Assembly (NCBI GenBank): GCA_016887485.1
Contig: CP069394.1
Location: 2,356,001-2,420,000, forward strand
Length of the DNA stretch: 64,000 bases
Reading direction: 5' to 3'
DNA from: Chloroflexota bacterium
GTDB lineage: Bacteria > Chloroflexota > Anaerolineae > Anaerolineales > Anaerolineaceae
The position numbers and the translations under genes were made by a program. Positions 8,146 through 15,483 of this stretch are shown here, in pieces (positions within the stretch are counted from its first letter, which is position 1; each line of letters starts with the position of its first letter). The notes beneath the pieces were generated by a model. The model searched no databases. It was given only the letters and a program-made list of their open reading frames with translations, and was not told where the DNA came from.

Positions 8146-9066
8146 CTATCCAAAACGACCAGTAACGTATTCTTCCGTTTGGCGATTTTGGGGATTGGTA
8201 AAGATTTGTTCAGTGGGGCCATATTCCACCAGGGTGCCGGATCGCTGTTCGTTGATCATCAGGAAAGCGGTGAAATCGGAGACACGGGCGGCCTGCTGCA
8301 TGTTGTGGGTCACAATCACGATGGTGTAATCTGATTTCAGGTCCTCCATCAGATCTTCCACCTTGAGGGTGGAGATTGGGTCAAGGGCTGAGGCAGGCTC
8401 ATCCATCAGGATCACGGAGGGTTCCACGGCGATCGCTCGTGCAATGCAAAGGCGCTGCTGTTGACCGCCGGAGAGTTCCAAGCCGGATTGATGCAGTTTA
8501 TCTTTGACATCATCCCAGACAGCGGCCTGGCGCAGTGAGCGTTCTACAATTTCCGTGAGCACACTTTTCTTGTGGATTCCATACAGCCGGGGTCCGTAGG
8601 CGACGTTGTCAAAAACGCTCATAGGGAAGGGGTTTGGCCGCTGAAAGACCATACCGATCCGCTGGCGGATATCCACAACGTCCACATCGGGGCCATATAT
8701 GTTCTTGCCATCCAGCAAAACCTGGCCTTCGACCTGGGAGCCATTGACCAGGTCATTCATCCGGTTGAAAGAGCGCAGCAGGGTGGATTTTCCACAGCCG
8801 GAAGGTCCGATCAGCGCGGTAATCCGGTTCTTGGGGATCTGCATTGTGATTTCATTGACGGCCTTATACTTCCCGTAGAAAACAGAGAGCTTATCCACCC
8901 TCAGTTTAATAGGCAGATTCGCCAGGTCCTGGCTGCCTTCCATTTCCCCAACGTTGATGCTTGTTGGGGCAGGTTTTGGCAACTTTGCCTCTTTTTCAGG
9001 TGTCATAGTTCGCAATTCAGCCGGATCAGATTTTAACATTGGCATATTCGTGTCATAGTGTATCAA
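8146..9066 (-). CDS. pstB: Phosphate ABC transporter ATP-binding protein PstB
   Basis: An ABC ATPase matching PstB. Walker A is [19 protein letters not shown], followed by [22 protein letters not shown], signature [14 protein letters not shown] and Walker [14 protein letters not shown]. It powers phosphate import through PstC/PstA, but no pstS, pstC or pstA gene lies in this window. The N-terminus is about 55 residues longer than usual. The outermost start is TTG at 9066; ATGs at 9045, 9039 and 9006 are alternatives and none has a good ribosome site. It lies between phoR and phoU. Confidence 0.93.
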   Translation of the reverse strand: MIHYDTNMPMLKSDPAELRTMTPEKEAKLPKPAPTSINVGEMEGSQDLANLPIKLRVDKLSVFYGKYKAVNEITMQIPKNRITALIGPSGCGKSTLLRSFNRMNDLVNGSQVEGQVLLDGKNIYGPDVDVVDIRQRIGMVFQRPNPFPMSVFDNVAYGPRLYGIHKKSVLTEIVERSLRQAAVWDDVKDKLHQSGLELSGGQQQRLCIARAIAVEPSVILMDEPASALDPISTLKVEDLMEDLKSDYTIVIVTHNMQQAARVSDFTAFLMINEQRSGTLVEYGPTEQIFTNPQNRQTEEYVTGRFG

Positions 9067-9152
9067 AGGATGAAATTCACCATATTCATGGTAATGGAAA
9101 TCGCCCGCATAAATATCATAACATCTGTGTATTTGGAGTTTGCCAATAATCA

Positions 9153-9192
9153 GTTAAAGAATACTAAAACATAGTAAAGAACCGGTTAACAT
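9153..9192 (-). promoter_or_regulatory. Four 10-bp AT-rich direct repeats upstream of pstB (candidate PhoB sites)
   Basis: Read on the plus strand, GTTAAAGAAT, ACTAAAACAT, AGTAAAGAAC and CGGTTAACAT are contiguous 10-mers sharing a TAAA(A/G)A or TTAACA core. They fill the space between the phoR stop and the pstB start. OmpR/PhoB-type regulators bind direct repeats with one-helical-turn phasing, and TTAACA resembles the Bacillus PhoP half-site. Assignment to the neighbouring PhoB is inference. Confidence 0.4.
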
Positions 9193-10928
9193 CAGGCAAC
9201 AGGAAGGGTGAAGTTAAAGGAACTGCCTACCTGTTCATCGCTTTCCGCCCAGATCACCCCACCATGCGATTCGATCATGTGTCGGGCGATGGAAAGCCCC
9301 AAACCGGTACCACCACCGGCCCGAGCCCGGTCAGCCTTATAGAAGCGTTCGAAGATGCGGGCCAGGTCTTTACCGGCGATGCCCACACCTGTATCCCGGA
9401 CGATAAAGACGATATGGTCGCCATCCCGATAGGCCGAGACGGTAATCTTCCCACCAGGCGGTGTGAATTTGACCGCGTTGTGGATCAGGTTGATCAGAAC
9501 CTGTCCGATCCGGTCGGGGTCGGCAAATACGGCAGGGAGGTCTTCCTGGCAGTCCAGGATCAATTCCAGGCCGGCACGTTCCGCCTGCAGGGACATTCTT
9601 TCAGTCGCCGGCAGCAGTAGGTCACAGGGCCGGATGCGATGGAAGGAGAGTGGAACCTTGCCGGATTCGATCCGGGAGAGCTCCAAGAGTTCATTGACCA
9701 ATTGGGTTAGGTTGTCAATCTCGGTTTCCATGCGGATGATGAAGCGTTGGGCTGCAGGAGGATCTTCAAGAGCGCCTTCTTGAAGCGTTTCCGCCAGGGC
9801 CTTCAGGCTTGCGAGCGGGGTACGCAGCTCATGCGAGACATTGCTGATGAAATCTCGCCGGACGGTTTCCAAGCGGCGCAGCTGAGTCAGGTCCTGTAAT
9901 AGGATCATGGTGCTGCCGGGGAGGGCGGTCCTGAGCGGTGTGGCCACAACCTGCAGAAAGAGGTGCTGGGGGCCGATCTCAAGGGTGATACTTTCCCGTT
10001 CACCGGATTTGGCTTTTCGCCAAAGTTCCACCAGCTGGTGATAGCGCATCACTTCCACCACAGAGCGGTTCAAAGCGGTCGATTCCCTGATATCAAACAG
10101 TCTTTCCGCAGCGGGATTCAGCAGTTGGACTTTGCCATCAGCATCCACGATGATCACGCCATCCGTCATTTGGTTCAGGACGGCTGAAAGCTTGGCCCGT
10201 TCACTGGTCAGAGCGTCAATTTGGGCACCCAGGTCATTCGCCATCGATTGAAGCGCATTGCTGAGTTCTTTTAGCTCCTGGGGATTTTCAGGGAATTCCA
10301 GGTTGGTAAAATTGCCCATGCTCATTTGTTGGGCGGCGATGGTGAGCGAGGCCATTGGCTGGAGGGAGAGATCGCGGACAAAGAGGGCGATCATGATCAG
10401 CCCGCTCAGGCTCATGATGACCACGGCCAGGCTTTCAAGGATGATCTCGTTAATGTTGGTGAAATAATGCGACACTGGGATTTGTAATTGGACCAATCCC
10501 AGGGGAATGCCGTTTGGATCCCGAATTGTCAGCGCCGTGCCCAGGGTGGAATTGGTCTGACCGAATCCCTCGCCGGATTCGAGCGCCTGGCTGACTCCGA
10601 GTATCCTGATAGGGTCCTGGGGCTGCAATTCAGCGGGTAAGGAAGTCGCGATGATCTCACCATCCAGGTTCAGGAATGTGATATCAAAGCTATAAATTTC
10701 TGTCTGAGATAGGGTTAGTTGGCTGAGGGCTTCAGATTCCCCCGGTCCGTTGAAGAGCCCCTGAGCCTGCAGAGCGATGGATTGCGCCGTTTCCAGTGAT
10801 TGGGAATGCCACCGATCCTTTTCCTGTTGGCGGATGGTGTTCACCACAAAGCCGGTGAACACAGCCAGCGAGAGGATTAACAGGGCAATGTATGGTAAGG
10901 CAATCCGCCACCGGATCAGGCGCTGCAT
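9192..10928 (-). CDS. phoR: PhoR-type membrane sensor histidine kinase
   Basis: 578 residues. There is a transmembrane segment at about 10-30, an extracytoplasmic sensor of about 130 residues, a second membrane segment near 165-185, a HAMP linker and a PAS domain (about 245-350). The HisKA box follows, with the phospho-accepting His in SHELRTPLASL (about residue 365). The C-terminal ATPase domain has NLIHNAVKFTPPGG (N box), DTGVGIAGKD (G1) and GGTGLGLSIARH (G2). It autophosphorylates and passes phosphate to the PhoB regulator encoded just upstream. The ATG lies three bases after the phoB stop with AAGGA before it. The periplasmic sensor is larger than in E. coli PhoR and closer to the Bacillus type. 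Confidence 0.92.
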   Translation of the reverse strand: MQRLIRWRIALPYIALLILSLAVFTGFVVNTIRQQEKDRWHSQSLETAQSIALQAQGLFNGPGESEALSQLTLSQTEIYSFDITFLNLDGEIIATSLPAELQPQDPIRILGVSQALESGEGFGQTNSTLGTALTIRDPNGIPLGLVQLQIPVSHYFTNINEIILESLAVVIMSLSGLIMIALFVRDLSLQPMASLTIAAQQMSMGNFTNLEFPENPQELKELSNALQSMANDLGAQIDALTSERAKLSAVLNQMTDGVIIVDADGKVQLLNPAAERLFDIRESTALNRSVVEVMRYHQLVELWRKAKSGERESITLEIGPQHLFLQVVATPLRTALPGSTMILLQDLTQLRRLETVRRDFISNVSHELRTPLASLKALAETLQEGALEDPPAAQRFIIRMETEIDNLTQLVNELLELSRIESGKVPLSFHRIRPCDLLLPATERMSLQAERAGLELILDCQEDLPAVFADPDRIGQVLINLIHNAVKFTPPGGKITVSAYRDGDHIVFIVRDTGVGIAGKDLARIFERFYKADRARAGGGTGLGLSIARHMIESHGGVIWAESDEQVGSSFNFTLPVA

Positions 10929-10931
10929 GGA

Positions 10932-11648
10932 TTATCCTTCGAAGCGATATCCGGCGCCCCGCACAGTGATAATTCGCCGTGGATTGGCTGGATCTGGCTC
11001 GATCTTTTCACGCAGCCAGCGAACGTGGACATCCACCGTGCGGCTGTCACCGATGAAGTCCCAACCCCAAACGCGTTCCAGGATGAATTCCCGTGAAAGC
11101 ACCTGTCCCTGGTGTTGGGCCAGGAAGGTGAGAAGTTCATATTCTTTGGGTTTGAAGGCGACCACTTCGTCATCCACAGTGATTTCCCGGCGGGTCATGT
11201 CGATTTTTAGGTTATCGAACTCCATGATCTCCTGCTTGGGTTTGCCTTCGCCGCCCTCACCAGTGTTGACTTCCTCGCGGATCAATCGTACTCGGCGAAG
11301 CATTGCTTTCACCCGGGCAATCAGTTCTCGCATGCTGAAGGGTTTGGCCATATAGTCGTCGGCGCCGACTTCAAGACCTACAACCCGATCAATTTCGTCA
11401 TCGCGTGCGGTCAGCATCAACACAGGTGTGGTCATCTCTTTGCGCAAAATGCGGCAAATTTCGAATCCATCCAGCCCCGGCAGCATCACATCCAGAATGA
11501 TCAAGTCTGGTTTTATCTCGCGGGCTAGGTCCAATGCTTCGGCGCCGTTGCCAGTGGTCCGCACTTCATACCCCTGTTTTTTTAGGTTATAAGCTACAGT
11601 TTCCTGTAAAGAGATTTCGTCGTCTACAACCAAGATCTTTTCAGGCAT
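10932..11648 (-). CDS. phoB: PhoB-type response regulator (OmpR family)
   Basis: 238 residues. Receiver domain: acidic pair DDE (about 8-10), phospho-acceptor Asp in [13 protein letters not shown] (about 53), and Lys in [11 protein letters not shown]. The C-terminal winged helix keeps the recognition region [36 protein letters not shown]. It binds DNA to control phosphate-starvation genes. Its start overlaps the end of the glycosyltransferase by eight bases, and its ribosome site AGGAGGAG lies inside that gene, so the three genes are coupled. Confidence 0.94.
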   Translation of the reverse strand: MPEKILVVDDEISLQETVAYNLKKQGYEVRTTGNGAEALDLAREIKPDLIILDVMLPGLDGFEICRILRKEMTTPVLMLTARDDEIDRVVGLEVGADDYMAKPFSMRELIARVKAMLRRVRLIREEVNTGEGGEGKPKQEIMEFDNLKIDMTRREITVDDEVVAFKPKEYELLTFLAQHQGQVLSREFILERVWGWDFIGDSRTVDVHVRWLREKIEPDPANPRRIITVRGAGYRFEG

Positions 11649-12855
11649 TTCTCCTCCTCATTGTCTCCAGGAGTGCGGTGAATTTCTCCGCAAGTTCAAT
11701 TCTCGAAAATTTGTTTTCTATAGCCGATCTGCCATTCTTACCCATTGTACGACATTTTGCGGGGTTGTTGGCCAGTTCGGTAATTGCATCTGCCAGGGCT
11801 TTTGGGTCACCCGGTGTGACGGGGAGCCCCGCCTGCGCATTCTCGACTACCAGCCGGACAACGCCGTCAATTGCCAGGATCACGGGCCTGCCGGCTGCCA
11901 TGTAGTCAAACACCTTGTTGGGATAGGTGGTTTTGTAAAGTTCAATCGGCTTCAGGATTGCCAAACAGGCGTTTGCGGCGGCTAAAGCCTCGGACATACC
12001 GGACTTGGGGACCGGTGGCAGGAAGAGCACATTGGTCAGTCCCAATTCCGCTGCCTTTGCCATCAGCCGGGGTTTTTCCTTGCCATCGCCCAATAGAACA
12101 ATCCGGATGGCAGGGTTGCCTTTTAATAACGCTGCGGCATCGAGCACCACATCCAGGTCATTCGAGAGCCCATGTGCACCGGCATAGAGCACCACGAACT
12201 GGTTTTCAAGTCCCTGGGCATGGCGGAAAGCCGCGCCATCGTCTGTCGGGTCGAACATCGCCGGGTCAGCGCCATTGGGGATCAATGCCACTTCACGAGC
12301 GCCCCGGGTTTTGACGTGCTCGATATAGCCGGGGGAGTTGACCATTACCAGGTCGGCACGTTTGTAAAGGAACTGTTCCAGCCACTCCGAAAGCCCGATC
12401 AGGGTCTTGTTCTTCAGTACACCAACAGCCACGGCAAATGCTGGCCAGAGATCCCGCACTTCCAGCAGGAAAGGGGTGCCTTTTAGACGGGCCAAAAGCC
12501 AGGCTGTCGGTCCCTGAAAGATCGGCGGTGTCGTTCCCCAGACCAGGTCCACCTTGCGGACAAAAAGCCCGTTGATAAAGGAAGAGACCATAAAACTGAG
12601 GAAGCTCAATATTCGCCAAACAAAAGAACGATGGAGGGCTGGGAGGGTGTAGGAACGAATGATGGTGACGCCCAGATCGTCCACCTGCTTGCGGACTCGC
12701 TTCTGCTGACCGTTGCCAGTGAGGTAGCTAACAGGGCTGGCGATGATGGTGACTTGGTGCCCCTTTTGAGCCAGATATCGTGCCAGTTCATGGTGGCGGG
12801 TGCCACCGGGTTCATCCAATGCCGCAAAGGCTTGGTGGATCAGCAGGATGTGCAT
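11641..12855 (-). CDS. Glycosyltransferase family 4 (WbuB-like)
   Basis: 404 residues with GT-B architecture. The N-terminus is [33 protein letters not shown], followed by [21 protein letters not shown] and [10 protein letters not shown] at the start of the C-terminal domain. The nucleotide-sugar motif is [17 protein letters not shown], with the GT4 Glu replaced by Asp in this stretch. Such enzymes move a sugar from a nucleotide donor to a lipid or polysaccharide acceptor at the cytoplasmic membrane. The overlap with phoB suggests expression with the phosphate regulator. Under phosphate limitation some bacteria make glycolipids, but that link is inference; a role in surface polysaccharide is equally likely. 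Confidence 0.88.
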   Translation of the reverse strand: MHILLIHQAFAALDEPGGTRHHELARYLAQKGHQVTIIASPVSYLTGNGQQKRVRKQVDDLGVTIIRSYTLPALHRSFVWRILSFLSFMVSSFINGLFVRKVDLVWGTTPPIFQGPTAWLLARLKGTPFLLEVRDLWPAFAVAVGVLKNKTLIGLSEWLEQFLYKRADLVMVNSPGYIEHVKTRGAREVALIPNGADPAMFDPTDDGAAFRHAQGLENQFVVLYAGAHGLSNDLDVVLDAAALLKGNPAIRIVLLGDGKEKPRLMAKAAELGLTNVLFLPPVPKSGMSEALAAANACLAILKPIELYKTTYPNKVFDYMAAGRPVILAIDGVVRLVVENAQAGLPVTPGDPKALADAITELANNPAKCRTMGKNGRSAIENKFSRIELAEKFTALLETMRRRNA

Positions 12856-12910
12856 ATTGTTAACAATTTTACTCGATGATGTGAGAGTTGGGGGAACGAA
12901 TGCAAGTGCC

Positions 12911-13300
12911 TCAAGCCACCTTCCAAAGCAAACCTATGATCAGACGGCCCAAACCAATGGCCCCGAGGCCGAGGAGGATATGCAGACCGACGTTTAGCAT
13001 GGAAAGCAGATGGTTGCCTTCCCGCAGGAGGTTGAAACTTTCGTTGCCAAAGGTTGAGAAGGTGGTGAAAGCTCCCAGCAGCCCGATGAACAGGAAGGAG
13101 CGAATTTCAGTGGATAAGAAGCCGAAGGATTCAACTAGCTCTGAGAGCGCCCCCATTATTACACAACCCAGCAGGTTGATGACCAGGGTGCTGTAAGGGA
13201 ATGCGCTGTTTTGGGTTGCGTTTTGGACGAATCCGTTGAGTGAGTAGCGCAGGACAGCGCCTGCGAAGCCCCCCAGGCCGATGATGAGTACTTTTTGCAT
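12911..13300 (-). CDS. crcB: Fluoride ion channel CrcB/Fluc
   Basis: About 129 residues with four hydrophobic helices. Family marks are GGFAGAVLRY at the N-terminus, the pore segment STLVINLLGCVIMG with its conserved Asn, and GLLGAFTTFSTFGNE with the Phe/Ser/Thr track of Fluc channels. It exports toxic fluoride as a dual-topology dimer in the membrane. The start at 13300 follows AGGAGG at 13316-13311. An upstream in-frame ATG at 13345 lies inside the riboswitch and is rejected. Only one crcB copy is seen, consistent with a homodimer. Confidence 0.95.
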   Translation of the reverse strand: MQKVLIIGLGGFAGAVLRYSLNGFVQNATQNSAFPYSTLVINLLGCVIMGALSELVESFGFLSTEIRSFLFIGLLGAFTTFSTFGNESFNLLREGNHLLSMLNVGLHILLGLGAIGLGRLIIGLLWKVA

Positions 13301-13310
13301 GGATATTGAT

Positions 13311-13374
13311 CCTCCTGGTATAGATTTTCCAGGAGTCATCAGCATCAGGGCGGTTATCGGTGGACTCCATCACC
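13311..13374 (-). promoter_or_regulatory. Fluoride riboswitch (crcB motif) with a ribosome-site switch
   Basis: The minus strand from 13374 reads GGTGATGGAGTCCACC, then TAACCGCC, then GCTGATGACTCCT. This matches the crcB-motif aptamer of the fluoride riboswitch, including the GATG and TGATG parts. GGAGTC (13368-13363) can pair with GACTCC (13337-13332) in the aptamer. CTCCTGG (13335-13329) can instead pair with CCAGGAG (13318-13312), which covers the crcB ribosome site AGGAGG (13316-13311). The two pairings share bases and exclude each other, so fluoride binding should free the ribosome site. The P3 stem looks shorter than in the Thermotoga example. Confidence 0.93.
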
Positions 13375-13388
13375 ATCAGAGCGGACCG

Positions 13389-13397
13389 ATTGTACCA
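13389..13397 (-). promoter_or_regulatory. Extended -10 promoter of crcB
   Basis: Minus strand TGGTACAAT (TGn plus TACAAT). The predicted start lies about 8 bases before the riboswitch aptamer. No good -35 hexamer is seen. Confidence 0.55.
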
Positions 13398-13415
13398 TAT
13401 GGGGTGATGTGAATC

Positions 13416-15359
13416 CTATGTGAGTTTAGCCTCTTTTTTGGCGGCATTCATCATCTGGTCGGTAAATTTCCATTCGGAGATGATCTTCAGGGGCAGTTGT
13501 CCATCCGTTGATGCGATCACTTGGAGGGCGGGTTGTTTGACGGTGTAAGTGGGAGAGACCCAGCCCCAGGTCGGGTGGGCTTCGATGGCGCCCAGCACAC
13601 ATTCCCCGGCGCGCACCAGGGCAAAACGTTCAATGCCGCTGAGGGTGAGGGTGAAGCTGAAAGCCGGCCTGGTCAGTCTGAGCTGGTTGGGCGCGGTTTG
13701 CTCCCAGGGCCAGTCCGGCAACGTCCAGCGGATTTCGGCATTATGCGGGGTGGTGTTGGCTTCACCATAGGGCAGGACCCTGTCGGTCACCAGCCAGCCA
13801 TCTTCGGCCGCTTCCACCAGGCGCTGGTGGAGCATACCCAGCTTGCGATAGCCATCGTGTTCTCCTGCCAGGCGGATGATCTGGCCGTCCTCGTCCATCT
13901 CATATGCCAGAATGTCAGCCTGCGCCCAGTCCAGCCAAAGGAAGCGGCCGGCGCGCTGCATCTGTTCCTGACGATCCAGAATCAGGGTGTTATGCACAAA
14001 GGTGGAGGCCAGAGCGTTATCCCAGGGCGGTGCATCGTTATAACTATAGGTGCCCGCATCTGGGGCAACGTTCACCCCCCGCCACCAGAGATCGGCATGG
14101 AGCTGATCCGCGTGGGAGGGGCGGTCGTTAAAGGTAGCGGTGCGGAGGAAAGCCCGTCCAGAACTGCCGGTCACCCGCAGGTCATCGAATGCCTGAGAGG
14201 AAAATTCTTCGGCGAGGGCTTGTCCTTCCAAGTCGAACCAGGCCGCCATCTCGCCTTGAGGTTCAAATTCGGGGATGGACTGATCCAGAAAGGCCCGTGA
14301 GGCAGCTTCCACCACCGGGCGGTAATCGTCAAAGCCTTGGGCGGCAAGGGGGAAGATGTAGGCACCGTCATTGGCCCCCAGGTTGGGGACCTTACCTGTT
14401 TGTGGGTCGGTCAGCGCCCATAGCCAGTGGGTGGCTGACGCCAGCCGGCGGCGGGTGGCATTTGGCCAATCCGGCTCTCCTGCGTCACGGCGAAGGGCGT
14501 CGGTGAAGAGGGCCATTTGCAGCATCAGCCGGTGATAGTTTACGCTGTTTTGAACGTAGGACCCAAATTCCTCAATTTGGTTGAGGAAGCCCCAGTTCAG
14601 CCATTGCCAACCCAAATGCTGCCACTTTTGGGCTTCCGGGTGGTCACCAAGGTAGAGCCCGGCGGTATAAAGCCCGGCAGCTTCGGAGAGCAAATGGTTA
14701 TTGTTTTGGGCGCGGGCATAAATCAGTGTCGGCGGGATCCGTTGGGCGTGTTCCGCTACAGCCCGCCAGAGCCGCTGACGTCTTTCGGGGGTCGATTCGG
14801 GGCTGGTGGCCAGCACCCGGTCACAAAAGACCAGCGCCATCAAGCGGATCGCTACTTCCTGAGCGGATTGCCATTGGCGGCCAAGATTAGGTGGGTGAAC
14901 TTCTAAAAAGTGGAGGGTTTTTTCCCAGAACACTTTGGCGTAAAGGCAGTCACCACTGTAGGCATAGGCCCTGGCAAGTGAAAATGCCCAGCCCAGCCTC
15001 CCCGGCTCCCAGATCAGCTTGATGTCGACATCCGGTGGCGTGCGTTCCAGTTCGCTCCAATGCTGGGAGGAAATCCCTGCGTCGAGGTTTAGAGGAACCG
15101 GGGCGGCACCAAAGAGCCGTACCTTGCCCCGCGTGATTTCATCCGCATGCGCCAGGGTCAGGTCCACCTGGGCGGGTGGAATGGCTGGGAAATGGGCGAT
15201 CGGCCCCAGGGTGGGTGGATCCACCGGCCCAGACAGCACGCTGGGCGTCACCCGGCAGTAATGCCTGCTGCGCAGGCCCAACTGATAGAGGCCAAAGAGC
15301 CCCGTTTGGGTGGGGCCGAGTTGATTGAGGGATTTGAAGGCTTTTACGATTTTATTCAT
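13416..15359 (-). CDS. Heparinase II/III family protein
   Basis: About 647 residues: an alpha/alpha-toroid in the N-terminal half (ALSDR-like helices; NNHLLSEAAGLYTAGLYL at about 225-245 matches the conserved NNH motif) and a beta-sheet heparinase II/III C-terminal part. FNDRPSHADQLHADLWWRG is the conserved His-containing motif that positions substrate. There is no signal peptide, so it probably acts in the cytoplasm. In many bacteria such genes sit with a two-domain oxidoreductase and glycosyltransferases in polysaccharide clusters, as here. The start at ATG 15359 is chosen over a TTG 21 bases upstream whose GGAGG is too close. Substrate is unknown. Confidence 0.85.
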   Translation of the reverse strand: MNKIVKAFKSLNQLGPTQTGLFGLYQLGLRSRHYCRVTPSVLSGPVDPPTLGPIAHFPAIPPAQVDLTLAHADEITRGKVRLFGAAPVPLNLDAGISSQHWSELERTPPDVDIKLIWEPGRLGWAFSLARAYAYSGDCLYAKVFWEKTLHFLEVHPPNLGRQWQSAQEVAIRLMALVFCDRVLATSPESTPERRQRLWRAVAEHAQRIPPTLIYARAQNNNHLLSEAAGLYTAGLYLGDHPEAQKWQHLGWQWLNWGFLNQIEEFGSYVQNSVNYHRLMLQMALFTDALRRDAGEPDWPNATRRRLASATHWLWALTDPQTGKVPNLGANDGAYIFPLAAQGFDDYRPVVEAASRAFLDQSIPEFEPQGEMAAWFDLEGQALAEEFSSQAFDDLRVTGSSGRAFLRTATFNDRPSHADQLHADLWWRGVNVAPDAGTYSYNDAPPWDNALASTFVHNTLILDRQEQMQRAGRFLWLDWAQADILAYEMDEDGQIIRLAGEHDGYRKLGMLHQRLVEAAEDGWLVTDRVLPYGEANTTPHNAEIRWTLPDWPWEQTAPNQLRLTRPAFSFTLTLSGIERFALVRAGECVLGAIEAHPTWGWVSPTYTVKQPALQVIASTDGQLPLKIISEWKFTDQMMNAAKKEAKLT

Positions 15360-15483
15360 AGTTTCCAGGGTTAGGGGCAAACCTCCCGCCAGGCATCCAA
15401 CGCTCGATTTTCCAAGATCGCGCCTATATTGAGGGCGATGGCTGCCGGGGTTTAAGATTTAATATCCGCGAATCTGGAATACC

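Noticed and set aside
13300-13345. Longer CrcB N-terminus
   Set aside because: It overlaps the fluoride riboswitch and its ribosome-site stem. ATG 13300 follows AGGAGG.
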